Virus record (IMG/VR): IMGVR_UViG_3300030329_006012 | Span: 1 to 64,000 of that record | DNA length: 64,000 nt | Source of the DNA: a virus | Direction: 5' to 3' (one strand) | Translations under genes and position numbers: made by a program | Shown here: positions 15,294-25,745 of the stretch, piece by piece | Position numbering within the stretch: position 1 is the first letter of the stretch | Layout: every line of letters starts with the position of its first letter | The notes under the pieces: generated by a model | The model's database searches: none | Told to the model about the DNA's origin: nothing | The model's input: the letters and a program-made list of their open reading frames with translations, nothing else

Positions 15294-18200
15294 ATGGCCC
15301 AGCAAGACCCAAACAAAAACACCAATTTAGAACAACAGTTTGAAGACTCCTCAGACGTAGGATCCGAGCAAAGATCCGAAGACTTTGCCGCTCAAGCGAA
15401 GTACGCCTCCGGCACAAGAGAGCTCGTGCTCCAAACTCATGGCGATGTTCTGGGTGCATATGATCAAATTGGAGAGGGGACAGCTTATCCTCCCGATCAT
15501 CTATTCTTGATAAACCTTAATCCGATTTTTAAAGAAGAAAAGTTAAACAACGACTTCTTGATGAGTAAGAAAGAGTATTTCTACGAAGATATGCTCGCCA
15601 CCGCAGAGACGACTTCATTTGATAGGTTCTACTCTAAAAAGACGGAACATATTAAGAAACTGTTTAGGTTTTTCCAAAGAAGACTTGATGATGATTTAAG
15701 TTCTAAAAAGAGAAACATTAAGACTAACGGCATCGATTTCGAAAAACACATGTCAATGATAGAGTCGGTTCCGAACGAGATCAAGAGAGCAGCCCTAAAG
15801 GCAAACCCTCTACTGGGAGACCTTATGAGGGAGTCTGAAAACAAGTACCAGACCTCAATCGTAATGACAGCCCCCGTGGGAACGTACAGCACCTTTATGG
15901 GTGTTTATTTGTTTTTCCCAAATGCAGATTTGAGGGAGCTCCTGTCTGACGTTGGCCTCGATGAAGGCGCCGACAAGATCAGCAGCATTTCTGCGGACTA
16001 TGTGAGATTCTTTATTCCAGGCAGCTTCTTTCAGAACGATTCCCCCTTCAAGAGCCTGTTTTTCCAATTCAACGGATACATGCAGAAACTAGATCTTCTT
16101 GCTGATCTTGGGAGGGAAGACTTAACAAGAGCAGAGAATCACATGAACTGTGGGTTCACACCCGGCGCCGCAGATTATCCGCCACTACTTGATTATTTCT
16201 CCTTTTCCCATTCTTTTCACCAGCCAACTCCGATAACGGTAGAGGAAAACCCGGTGGAGAACAGCAAATGGAGAGAGAACGCTGCACAGGCAGTAGATGC
16301 ATTCACAGGGGCAATGGACGATGCAACCAAATCGCTTACGAGGTCACTGTCTCAGTTTATTTCCGATCCATACACTGTCGTCGATGGCGACAAAATGACC
16401 TTGACCACCAAGAATTATACCGCTGGCTCTGTCTTCGGAGCCAAGCTCTCCTATGATGGTGACAAAAAATCACCACTCATGGAGCTCTCAAGGGGCTGGC
16501 TGGATCAGGCAGAGCTCAGCGCCGCCGCAGACCGGACGTCCTTAATTACGTTTCAAAGCCGCTCAGGACCCGAAGTCAATGCAGATGCTGTAATTGAAAT
16601 AAATCGAGAAGACGAGGCCCTGAAAAAGAAGCTCGTTGCTAATTTTAAAAAGACTGGCAACGCGCTCGAAGAAGGAATGGTCATCCAGATACCAAAGCAG
16701 TCTGGTACAAAAAACAAGTGGAAAAATCTCCTCAATTCCGTAGAGATGGAGGAGATGGATCCAGAGCGCCTCAAGGAAATTTGGAACGAAGCTTTTCTAG
16801 ATCCTTTCCTTGCAAGAATATGTCCGGCCACCCTTCCAAAAAGGGTTCTTGAGTGTTTACTTCCGGGCAACTGCCGCGATCTCATGAAATACATTGGCCT
16901 ATGGCGTACCCGCGATTTCTTAGAAGAGTTTATTGCTTTTGACCTATTTTCTGATACCAAAAGTCTGGTCACTGCACTGACGAAGTGGGATGAGCTCGTT
17001 CAAGAGCAGTACAGCTTTAAAGCAGTACAGTTTAATGGCAACGGTTTTCTGAAGTCGGGAACTACCGACTCTAAGGAGGTTTTCCCAAACGGTGCAGATA
17101 GCGTTTCCGTATCTCTGCAGGTGAAAGTAAAGCCGGAGAACAAGAAAACAAACGACAAGAAGGTAAAGTCGATATTCTCCCAGAAGGGAGTGTTCGAGAT
17201 AAAGAAGGGGATATTGGGAGATATAAAAGTTGTTCTCTATTCTCAGGACGGAAAGAAAGTAACTTATACAAACTTTGGAGAATCCACAATTGATTTTGAT
17301 GACGATTACTGGCACCAGCTTGGTTTTTCCTGGGCCGGTAATACTGGAAACTTCACGCTATATTTCGATGGCAGAGAGGTGAAGACCAAGAAGGACAGTG
17401 GCGACACATTCACAGGCCCATTGGCATCCCCCGATAGTACGCGGTTTCTTGTTGCTTCCGAGTCCCACGAAGAGAGCAGGAAGGGCTTTGCAGGACAACT
17501 TGATGAAATTTGTGTATTTGATAAGACCCTCTCAGCGGCTCAGTGGAAATCGCTTGGTAAGATTGATAGCGATGTAAATTTAAACACAGCAAGGCTCAAA
17601 TTGAATGTCAAGGCTTGGTGGCGCATGGGAGATGCCGTTGATGATCGCACTCCTGCTTCTGGCGTCACCGGAAAGATCGTTGACCTCGCTGGAGGTAAAG
17701 ATCTCTCTTTCGGAAACCCCAGCGAAGGATCCACCAAAATAATTGTTGCTCACCTGTTTAAAGAGAAGGACGAAAACCGCTTTATCGATATAATAAATCG
17801 AGAAACAGATGTTGAGAAGGTTTGCGATACAATCATGGAATACATAATGGAGCTTGTGGAGGTCTCCTTTGATCCGGAAAAAATAAAGAAAGATATACTG
17901 GACCAGATAAACATACCTAATTTCTCTGGGGATCCCCACAAACAAGTGAAGCTCATAATCAAAAAGACAATTGTAGAGCAGTTGCTGAAAATGGTAGCCA
18001 CCTTTCTAATGAAGATGATTGCCGAGCTGCTAAACTGCGATAGTTGGCGTGGAATGGTCAAGGCTCTTGTGAAAGGAACAGTTAATTTTGATGCCAACAC
18101 TTTTGGGTCCGCATTTGTGGAAAACAACCCGGTTGCAGAGTTCATCAATGCAACTCAAGATCCGGAAGAGTGGTCAAAGATATTAAAAGACACGGAGAGC

Positions 18201-21200
18201 TACTTCCTAAAGGGTGTTTCCACATCCCTCTCGACAGGATTTCAGATGCACGAATCTGGCTCCAACGGCCAACACAAATATACCACTCTTGGTATCGGCC
18301 AAGTTCAGTTTGCCGAGGAACACAACATAGGCGCACAAGTGTTTGATACCATCAACGGCACAACCGTATCGATAGAGAACTCCGAGGGAACAAATTCCCA
18401 AGACGTTGTAGTAAATCTCGTTAAGAAAGCATCAAGAGATACACCCCCAGAGTCTGTCCTCGCGCTTCTCGCATCGGGAGCAGATCCAACAGCCGTAGCT
18501 AACATGACAGAGATTCTTAACTCTTCATCAGACGAGACAGGGATCACATTCAGCAACGATGACACGGAGATGTTCTTCGGCACGATAGGTTCTCAGCTAG
18601 GTTTCCAAAATGTTATTGATCAGTTGAGATATGCCGCTCAAGTAGTCGATCAGGCCGTTGCAGATCCAGAATTCTGCATACCATCTCAGACAACCTCTCA
18701 ATCACTTGGTCTTCAAAAGACCCCAGCTCAGACCGCATCTGATAAGGCAACAGTGCAGGATATTTTAAAAAGAGCGGAACAGTTAAATTCGTCAGATACC
18801 GGCAACGGCTGCTCAACTCCGGTACCTCTTTCGGGCCCTGAAGAGGAATCTCTAAAGAGGACGATTAATGATGTGTTCTCCCCAATCACCTCTGCCTATG
18901 ATAGTGATCTCTTGCTTTATAAGCTCGGACTAACATCTATAGACACAAAAACTAGAAAAATACCAAAGGTTTTGTGGAAGGGAGATAAGCCAAAAGTAAA
19001 GGTTGCCGACGAGAACGGCAACATCAAAATAGAAGAGTATGAGATCAAAGAAACACAAATCAACCCTGAGTTTGAGGGCATGCTTGAGCAGGGATTCATA
19101 CCAACACTAAAAAATGGAAAACCATGCGGAACCAGAGCCGGCGGCGTAGTCAAGACTCAGTGGAACCCGTTCACTGCTACGGACGAAAACCCGTGGCTGA
19201 AAGAACGCAGGCCACCAGAAAGTCTCATGCCAAAGCCGCCAGAAAACGAAGACGACGAAGTTCAGCAGCCAGACTTAGAGATTGGGGATCTCATTAAGAG
19301 CCTTGGGCCTTACACTGATTACCCAAAAGGGTATGAAGATGCGAATGTTCCATACAACAAGGTCACTCTTGGCGGAAACGCCGGCAATGCCCTTTCTGCC
19401 AACGTAAAGGGGTTTATTCTTGATCCAAACCGAGGTCTTAATGAGGCTAGATATTTTGAGAACCGAACCAAGGCGTCGAGAAGGGGTATAGAAAATATAA
19501 GAACCAAGAGCAGAACAACCCTCATACCCCCTTCCAATGCCAATAATCCACCACCCGCGAACGACTCCTATTCGACAGTAACTCACGAGGTAAGTTGGGG
19601 AAGATCATTAAGCGGCGTCAAGCTGGTTTCTCTCCGGAAGACTGGTGCAGAGAATCTTGTTTTGGATCCGGTAGAAGTTCCCTTCAACCTGTCGTCTGAG
19701 ACGCTGGAGGCCATCAACTCAATGGGGTATGACGCTGGCCCTGCAGAATGTGAAGATGTTCTTGCCACAGGCGGGGCAGCAGGTGGAGACAAATCCGCCG
19801 GCGGCAATCACACCCCGCAAGAAAATGTGTTTGCAGATGTGCTCGCCAGCAATAAAAATACAGCCAGAATATCAAACTCGAAAATTAAGACAGATGTTTA
19901 TGACTCTCTATATAAGGAAGTGTTAACTGCGGCCATGTTTTATATCGCGGACTCACCACTCTTAAAGACCATTCCAGACATTGTTGACAGCGACGGTTCG
20001 CCGATGCTGGCCATCAACTTTTTGAACCTGAATACAACTCCAAGATTAATAGACATGCCATCTTTGGCATCACAGGTCTCGGAAGATTACACAAACCTCA
20101 TGGCTTGCCCCGATGAGTTGGTGGAGCCACCTCTCTACACAGCCCTCAAGACAGCTGCCCCTCGCATCTTGGCCCGTATGTATATTACAGATATTATGCT
20201 GAGAGCAATTGTCCCGTTTTCTCAATTGTTTTTTAGTTCCAAGGATCCATTGATTCACGGACTTATAATAAACAGGATAGAGGCTGATCTGAATTTGTTT
20301 GCCAACAAGTTTGTTGCCGGCAAAGCAGCCGGAGTTAAAGCGAAAATTGTTGAGCAATATAACTCCCTTGCCAAGACGGGACAAATAGATGCACCAATGG
20401 CCTCCGAGGAGCCCGGCTCCAATGCCGGCTTTAAAACAGCGATGGGTTACTTTATTGAAGACGAGTTTGATTTTGTGGTAGATCGACTTAAGGAAACGGT
20501 TCACGGAGATTGTATCCCCAAGTCAGGTGACGATAAAGCCTCGGTTACTCAAGAGATGTACAATATAATAATGAAATATGCCGACTTGGGGGATAGGAAT
20601 CTAAAGGTTGAGACTTATGCAATAACAAAAGAGACCGAAACTGAAGAGCCAAAAGTTCTAAAGGACTTCTCAATACCAGAGCAGCTTGACGAGATTGATG
20701 TAATCGGAACTTCCTTGTCTTACTTCTACAACGATTTAGAGGTCCTACTATCCAAGGTGGAGCATTCCGCAGAGGATCTAATTAAAGAACTTGGCATCAA
20801 CTTAGATGATATTGAATGTGACAACAATTCCATCTATGACCCCAAAGGATTCACGACGCCGACGGAGGATCACTATCACTCGTATGATACATTTGCCGGA
20901 TCTGACGGTAACGGAAACACTACCAAAACTTTTGATCTCGACGGAAACGAAATATTTGATGAGAGACATCACAATCACTCGATCTATCAGTTTGCCGTTG
21001 TGCCAAAGTTTAACTCGGCCGATCAAGTAGAGCACGTACACTCTCTTGTGACCACTAAAAGTAGAAAGCAATCAGAGGCCGCAAAAGTTATGGATCAGGT
21101 TCAGAGCGCCATGCGAGAGAAGTTGACTCAAACTGATAGCTTTAAAGTTTTGTTTGATTTCTGTTTCGACCTGAACGACGCTGGCTCACTGGCGATGATG

Positions 21201-22040
21201 TATTGCTTGCAATCATCAGACGATCAGATTATGTCAAGAGTGTTCAATAGTACCAAAAAATCAATCATCACTATGTTTGGTTGGCTTTGGGAACAAGACC
21301 AATCTTCGGATTCTTGCTCAAGCGCAGAAGCTGAATCGATGTCTCTTGACTTTGAGGACATGTTTCCTGATTTGGCCGCTGCTGCCTTAAATCCAGAGCT
21401 CCTGCTTATGCTGCTTGTGGCGCCTCTTACAACATACAAAGGCTGGGCAAAAACCGCAGACCCCCACGTTTTCATAACGTCTACTATAATTGACTTGATT
21501 GGTATGCCAATACTTCCAAAGAATTCGAAGGAGTGGGTAACACTTCCGTTTAGCGACACGCCAGAATGCAGAAACTGGCCAGACTTTAGTCAGGCAGTTA
21601 GCCCCTTGGACACCCTTTTCGCCGGCGGCGAAAACCTTTTTAATCCAGCTGGTCCACCGTTTGATCTTCCACCACTTTATCTTCCTGCACCATTAATTGA
21701 GGGCCTTGTTGCCCTTGGCGTAACGTGGGCCCCTTGCCTAGTAGGAATGCCCCCGTTTCCACCAACACCGTTTGGGATGATATATTACTTTGCTGTTTCT
21801 CCGCTTATTTGGCTCATGAGGGACTTGCCTAGACTGATAGAGATGATGCAGGGAAGCGAAGCAGGAAGAAAATCGCTCGCAGCAGCAGGTCTTGCTGTTG
21901 AGGGAGAAATCAGTTGCGAAGACCAAACACCGCAGGAAACGGTAGACTCCGGCACCGCAGAAGTTGTGGAAGAGGGTTGTCCACCATTAAAAACATTTGA
22001 AGAAACAGTCATTGACGCAGGAACACAGAAAGACTGTTAA
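15294..22040 (+). CDS. giant baseplate/tail structural protein with LamG domain (2248 aa)
   Basis: A 2248-aa protein. Residues about 575-755 form a LamG/concanavalin-like domain: an N-terminal QFNGNG strand, WHQLGFSWAGNTGNFTLYFDG, and GQLDEICVFDKTLSAAQW. Around 1855-1925 is a histidine cluster (DHYHSY, RHHNHS, VEHVHS) that could bind metal in a beta-fiber. The last 250 residues are proline-rich and hydrophobic (PPFDLPPLYLPAPLIEG) and could embed in the baseplate centre or contact membrane. It sits between the hub peptidase and gp25. No T4 protein of this size occurs here, so I name it only by position. A weak ribosome site precedes the ATG. Confidence 0.65.
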   Translation: MAQQDPNKNTNLEQQFEDSSDVGSEQRSEDFAAQAKYASGTRELVLQTHGDVLGAYDQIGEGTAYPPDHLFLINLNPIFKEEKLNNDFLMSKKEYFYEDMLATAETTSFDRFYSKKTEHIKKLFRFFQRRLDDDLSSKKRNIKTNGIDFEKHMSMIESVPNEIKRAALKANPLLGDLMRESENKYQTSIVMTAPVGTYSTFMGVYLFFPNADLRELLSDVGLDEGADKISSISADYVRFFIPGSFFQNDSPFKSLFFQFNGYMQKLDLLADLGREDLTRAENHMNCGFTPGAADYPPLLDYFSFSHSFHQPTPITVEENPVENSKWRENAAQAVDAFTGAMDDATKSLTRSLSQFISDPYTVVDGDKMTLTTKNYTAGSVFGAKLSYDGDKKSPLMELSRGWLDQAELSAAADRTSLITFQSRSGPEVNADAVIEINREDEALKKKLVANFKKTGNALEEGMVIQIPKQSGTKNKWKNLLNSVEMEEMDPERLKEIWNEAFLDPFLARICPATLPKRVLECLLPGNCRDLMKYIGLWRTRDFLEEFIAFDLFSDTKSLVTALTKWDELVQEQYSFKAVQFNGNGFLKSGTTDSKEVFPNGADSVSVSLQVKVKPENKKTNDKKVKSIFSQKGVFEIKKGILGDIKVVLYSQDGKKVTYTNFGESTIDFDDDYWHQLGFSWAGNTGNFTLYFDGREVKTKKDSGDTFTGPLASPDSTRFLVASESHEESRKGFAGQLDEICVFDKTLSAAQWKSLGKIDSDVNLNTARLKLNVKAWWRMGDAVDDRTPASGVTGKIVDLAGGKDLSFGNPSEGSTKIIVAHLFKEKDENRFIDIINRETDVEKVCDTIMEYIMELVEVSFDPEKIKKDILDQINIPNFSGDPHKQVKLIIKKTIVEQLLKMVATFLMKMIAELLNCDSWRGMVKALVKGTVNFDANTFGSAFVENNPVAEFINATQDPEEWSKILKDTESYFLKGVSTSLSTGFQMHESGSNGQHKYTTLGIGQVQFAEEHNIGAQVFDTINGTTVSIENSEGTNSQDVVVNLVKKASRDTPPESVLALLASGADPTAVANMTEILNSSSDETGITFSNDDTEMFFGTIGSQLGFQNVIDQLRYAAQVVDQAVADPEFCIPSQTTSQSLGLQKTPAQTASDKATVQDILKRAEQLNSSDTGNGCSTPVPLSGPEEESLKRTINDVFSPITSAYDSDLLLYKLGLTSIDTKTRKIPKVLWKGDKPKVKVADENGNIKIEEYEIKETQINPEFEGMLEQGFIPTLKNGKPCGTRAGGVVKTQWNPFTATDENPWLKERRPPESLMPKPPENEDDEVQQPDLEIGDLIKSLGPYTDYPKGYEDANVPYNKVTLGGNAGNALSANVKGFILDPNRGLNEARYFENRTKASRRGIENIRTKSRTTLIPPSNANNPPPANDSYSTVTHEVSWGRSLSGVKLVSLRKTGAENLVLDPVEVPFNLSSETLEAINSMGYDAGPAECEDVLATGGAAGGDKSAGGNHTPQENVFADVLASNKNTARISNSKIKTDVYDSLYKEVLTAAMFYIADSPLLKTIPDIVDSDGSPMLAINFLNLNTTPRLIDMPSLASQVSEDYTNLMACPDELVEPPLYTALKTAAPRILARMYITDIMLRAIVPFSQLFFSSKDPLIHGLIINRIEADLNLFANKFVAGKAAGVKAKIVEQYNSLAKTGQIDAPMASEEPGSNAGFKTAMGYFIEDEFDFVVDRLKETVHGDCIPKSGDDKASVTQEMYNIIMKYADLGDRNLKVETYAITKETETEEPKVLKDFSIPEQLDEIDVIGTSLSYFYNDLEVLLSKVEHSAEDLIKELGINLDDIECDNNSIYDPKGFTTPTEDHYHSYDTFAGSDGNGNTTKTFDLDGNEIFDERHHNHSIYQFAVVPKFNSADQVEHVHSLVTTKSRKQSEAAKVMDQVQSAMREKLTQTDSFKVLFDFCFDLNDAGSLAMMYCLQSSDDQIMSRVFNSTKKSIITMFGWLWEQDQSSDSCSSAEAESMSLDFEDMFPDLAAAALNPELLLMLLVAPLTTYKGWAKTADPHVFITSTIIDLIGMPILPKNSKEWVTLPFSDTPECRNWPDFSQAVSPLDTLFAGGENLFNPAGPPFDLPPLYLPAPLIEGLVALGVTWAPCLVGMPPFPPTPFGMIYYFAVSPLIWLMRDLPRLIEMMQGSEAGRKSLAAAGLAVEGEISCEDQTPQETVDSGTAEVVEEGCPPLKTFEETVIDAGTQKDC

Positions 22041-22052
22041 GAGGAACAAAAA

Positions 22053-22460
22053 ATGGCAAATAATAATAGCAAGAACTTTCTAACACCGCAACTCCCACTG
22101 GTTGAAAGCGGAGAGCTGGATTACGAGCATATTGGCGACTATCGAACTCTCATAAAGCAGAATTTTAAAAACCTTATCTTAACAATTCCGGGAGAAAGAG
22201 TTATGGATCCCGACTTTGGTGTCGGCATACAAAGATTTCTTTTTGAGGCAGCACCAGTCTTCGCCTCATCAGACATCCAATCAGAACTTGCCCTGAAGAC
22301 GCAAAAGTATTTGCCATTTGTCAATATAGACAATGTTCTGGTTGAACAAACTGAAGAAGACCACACACTTGTTGTAAGGATTTTTTATTCTGTCCCATCG
22401 TTGGCCATTCAAGAGTATGTGGATTTATCATTCTCGGATGATGGCACTCTCATAAGTTAA
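22053..22460 (+). CDS. baseplate wedge protein gp25-like (GPW/gp25)
   Basis: A 135-aa protein, the normal length for gp25. The region DYRTLIKQNFKNLILTIPGERVMDPDFGVGIQRFLFE contains the family hallmark: a loop I-P-G-E-R-x-x-x-P-x-F-G followed by the L-F-E segment. The C-terminal half alternates beta strands. In T4, gp25 joins the wedge to gp6 and contacts the tail sheath; the gp6 homolog follows here after a 46-base gap. This is one of the firmest assignments of the window. Confidence 0.9.
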   Translation: MANNNSKNFLTPQLPLVESGELDYEHIGDYRTLIKQNFKNLILTIPGERVMDPDFGVGIQRFLFEAAPVFASSDIQSELALKTQKYLPFVNIDNVLVEQTEEDHTLVVRIFYSVPSLAIQEYVDLSFSDDGTLIS

Positions 22461-22506
22461 GTGTAAACTTTTGTATTTAACTATTTAGGAGAGTAGGAGT
22501 AAACTG

Positions 22507-24297
22507 ATGACAAAAAACAGAAACCCACCCATAAACTATACGAGCAGGGACTTTGCAACAATCAAGCAAGATTTGGTTGACCACGCAAAAAGATATTACC
22601 CCGACACATTTCAAGATTTTAACGAAGCCGGCTTCGGCTCCTTGATGATGGATTCTGTGGCCTATATTGGAGATATTTTATCTTTTTATGTAGATTATCA
22701 GGCTAATGAGTCCTTTGTCGATACCGCATCTGAGTTTGAGAGCCTAGTAAACCTCGGCAACCAGACGGGGTTTAAGTTACAGCAGAACCCATCATCCCAC
22801 GGGATTGTGACCTTATTTGTAATGGTTCCCGCCAACTCTTCCGCCACTGGCCCAGATTCTAGATATATACCTATTTTAAAAAAGACAACACCACTGGTTT
22901 CCACATCGGGAGCGCGATTTACCTTGGATGAGGATGTCAACTTTGCAGACGGAACAACTGTTGTTGCAAGGACAAATCCCACAACAGGCGCCCCAACTCA
23001 CTATGCGATTAAGAATTACGGGGCAGTCTCTTCTGGAGAACTCACGTCCCAAGTGATTTCTATTGGAACCTATGAAAAGTTTAGAGAAGAAGAAATTTCA
23101 GATTCCTTTATCACAAACGTCGTTTCCATCCACGACTCCGATGGCCACGAATATTATGAAGTGGATTATTTGACACAAAATATTGTGATGCGCTCAATCG
23201 CCAATCGAGACACCTCAACTCAATCATCTGTCAGGGAGATTCTGAAGCCGCTTGTTGTTCCGAGAAGATTTACGACACAAAGATCCGCCGCCGGAATGAA
23301 AATTCAATTCGGCGCAGGAAAAGAAGAAGACTCCAACGAGAGAGTTCTAGACCCGTCTAGTGTCTCGATGAAGATGTACGGAAAGGAATACATCTCAGAT
23401 GTTGAACTTGATCCTTCAAAGCTATTATCTTCGGACTCTATGGGCGTATCCCCTGTCAACACAAAACTTACCGTCGTTTATCGAAGAAATACAAAGACGG
23501 ACACAAATATTAGCACAAATACTTTAACTAAAGTTGATTCTCCTTTTCTTGAGTTTATCGATATTGCAAATCTAGATCCAGCGGTGGTGCAGAACGTGAA
23601 ATCAAGCGTTGAGTCCACCAACGAGTCGCCAATTGTCGGCTCTATCGAAAGCAACAATGTCGAGGTATTAAGGAAGAGAGTAATGAACTCTTTTGCAAAC
23701 CAGCGACGAGCAGTTACTTTAAAAGATTATGAAACTATGGCATATGCAATGCCTTATAAGTTTGGCGCCCTATCCCGCGCTAAGGCCATCAAAAACCCAA
23801 ACCCACGAAGAGGGAATTTAAATATTTCTACCATTGCAGTTGACTCTTCTGGCCACTTGTCTGCGCCCAATTCGGTATTGAAAGATAACCTAAAGGTATG
23901 GCTCGACAAGGGGCGAATGGTCAACGATGTCGTAGAGATTTCAGACGCCAAAGTTATAAATTTAGGGGTCAATTTTACCGCCATCGGAGATTTAAACAAG
24001 GACAGCAGCGTAATCCTGCAGACCTGCATCACTGAACTAACTAATTTATTTTCCTCCCCGCCGGATATTGGCGAGGCTTTCTATATCACAGACATATACA
24101 AGGCACTGAAAGATGTCGACGGCATCATCGATGTGGTCGATGTCAATGTTGTTGTGAAGAACGGCGCAAACTATAGCTCCACTTCTTTCAATATTGGCGA
24201 GAACCTATCCGCAGACGGCCGCGCAGTGATTATTCCTCGTAATGCAATTTATGAAGTGAAGTACCCCAACGTGGACATCAAAGGAGCGATTAGATAA
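22507..24297 (+). CDS. baseplate wedge protein gp6-like
   Basis: A 596-aa protein, similar in length to T4 gp6. The N-terminal region INYTSRDFATIKQDLVDH and FNEAGFGSLMMDSVAYIGDILSFYVD are the hallmarks of gp6/gpJ-like baseplate wedge proteins. The domain around RAVTLKDYETMAYAMP (about residues 400-430) is also conserved in the family. It should form the ring holding the wedges together. It is preceded by AGGAG and a CTATTTAG element, and its TAA shares an A with the next ATG. Confidence 0.88.
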   Translation: MTKNRNPPINYTSRDFATIKQDLVDHAKRYYPDTFQDFNEAGFGSLMMDSVAYIGDILSFYVDYQANESFVDTASEFESLVNLGNQTGFKLQQNPSSHGIVTLFVMVPANSSATGPDSRYIPILKKTTPLVSTSGARFTLDEDVNFADGTTVVARTNPTTGAPTHYAIKNYGAVSSGELTSQVISIGTYEKFREEEISDSFITNVVSIHDSDGHEYYEVDYLTQNIVMRSIANRDTSTQSSVREILKPLVVPRRFTTQRSAAGMKIQFGAGKEEDSNERVLDPSSVSMKMYGKEYISDVELDPSKLLSSDSMGVSPVNTKLTVVYRRNTKTDTNISTNTLTKVDSPFLEFIDIANLDPAVVQNVKSSVESTNESPIVGSIESNNVEVLRKRVMNSFANQRRAVTLKDYETMAYAMPYKFGALSRAKAIKNPNPRRGNLNISTIAVDSSGHLSAPNSVLKDNLKVWLDKGRMVNDVVEISDAKVINLGVNFTAIGDLNKDSSVILQTCITELTNLFSSPPDIGEAFYITDIYKALKDVDGIIDVVDVNVVVKNGANYSSTSFNIGENLSADGRAVIIPRNAIYEVKYPNVDIKGAIR

Positions 24298-25745
24298 TGG
24301 CAATCAAAAGATATACAGCAAACGCCGACAATACCATAACTAATGCGTTCAAAGAAAACCTGCAAACTCGTGCAACAGACGCAAATATGGGAGAGTCAGA
24401 TATTATAGAAACATTCACAATATATGGGCAGGCCAACACATCCTCAACCGAACAGGCGAGGATATTAATGAACTTCCCAGTTAATGAGATCAAGGCAGAC
24501 AGAGCCTCAGGGGTGATTCCATCGAAGGACAATGTAAGCTTCTTCTTGAGGGTACACAACGCGCCGCATGGACAAACTTTACCATCTGATTATGCTTTAA
24601 GTATATTGCCCGTCTCGCGTTCATGGTCTGAGGGCTATGGCCTTGACATGGAAACCTACACCGATGTTGGCTTTTCAAACTGGATATCAGCTTCCGCTTC
24701 TTCCTCCGTAGGTGATGGTGCATGGGTTTCCGAAGGCGGTGACTACCATCAGGAGCCCGCCTACAGCCAATATATATCAACAGGCCCCCAGGATATTGAG
24801 GTCGATATCACCACTCTCGTGGAGCAGTGGATCGCCGATGAAAAAGAGCCAGATGGCATCGGCATTGCCATTTCCTCTAGTTACGCCGCGCTGGATCGTT
24901 CTTTCTATGTGAAAAAGTTCTTTGCCAGAGGATCAGAACATTTTTATCTGAGGCCAAAAATCGAAGCTCGCTGGGGAGCTACAATGAAGGATAGGAGAAA
25001 CTCCTTTTACGCATCGAGCCCTCTAGTTCCAGCCGAAGACAATACAAACACTCTTTATATTTACAATCAAGTCAGAGGACAACTTCAAAACATTCCAGCC
25101 ATCGGAGAGGGAGAACTCTCCATGAGCCTGTATTATGGCGCAGCAACTGCTCCAGCAGGAACTCCATACACTATAACCGGATCAGATTCAGTCATCGGAA
25201 CTTCTGTTGTCGCAGGATGGGTCTCAACGGGAATTTATTCAGCCTCAGTCACCATCGACACGTCCGCATCTTATTTATATGATGTGTGGCATGATGGCAC
25301 AACTCAATTTGTGACAGGAAGTCAAATTTCAGTTCGCAGCTTCTCAACCAATACAGCGGTTGATACAGGCGAGTATGTATCCAACATCGTTAATTTGAAA
25401 GAGAAATATTCAACTACAGAGAAACCAAGATTGAGAATGTTTGTCAGGGACAAAAACTGGAGTCCGACGATTTATACTGTGGCCACAACAAATATAGAAA
25501 CAAAGGTGATCGAAGACGCCTATTATAGAGTTTTTAGGGTTGCTGATGATTTTGATGTTATATCTTACGGTACTGGATCGGGAAATCAAGGATATACACA
25601 AATGTCCTATGATAAAGATGGAAATTATTTTGATATTGATATGTCCTTGTTCGAGACTGGATATTCTTATGGTGTGAAGGTTTCATATAAGGTAAACACT
25701 CGGTACGAGGAGCAACCAGAACTTTTTAAATTTAGGGTTGAATAA
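24297..25745 (+). CDS. baseplate-associated protein with DNRLRE-like domain
   Basis: A 482-aa protein. Residues 35-230 have a beta-sandwich pattern of DNRLRE type: QARILMNFPVNEI, a VSRSWSEGYGLDMETY strand, DIEVDITTLVEQWI, GIGIAISS and FFARGSEHFYLRPKIEARW. The second half (about 240-480) is another beta-rich region with a FRVADDFDVISYGTG segment, resembling a wedge or fiber module. DNRLRE domains often occur in extracellular or cell-surface proteins. The position after gp6 is that of T4 gp7/gp8, but no homology to these can be claimed. Confidence 0.6.
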   Translation: MAIKRYTANADNTITNAFKENLQTRATDANMGESDIIETFTIYGQANTSSTEQARILMNFPVNEIKADRASGVIPSKDNVSFFLRVHNAPHGQTLPSDYALSILPVSRSWSEGYGLDMETYTDVGFSNWISASASSSVGDGAWVSEGGDYHQEPAYSQYISTGPQDIEVDITTLVEQWIADEKEPDGIGIAISSSYAALDRSFYVKKFFARGSEHFYLRPKIEARWGATMKDRRNSFYASSPLVPAEDNTNTLYIYNQVRGQLQNIPAIGEGELSMSLYYGAATAPAGTPYTITGSDSVIGTSVVAGWVSTGIYSASVTIDTSASYLYDVWHDGTTQFVTGSQISVRSFSTNTAVDTGEYVSNIVNLKEKYSTTEKPRLRMFVRDKNWSPTIYTVATTNIETKVIEDAYYRVFRVADDFDVISYGTGSGNQGYTQMSYDKDGNYFDIDMSLFETGYSYGVKVSYKVNTRYEEQPELFKFRVE

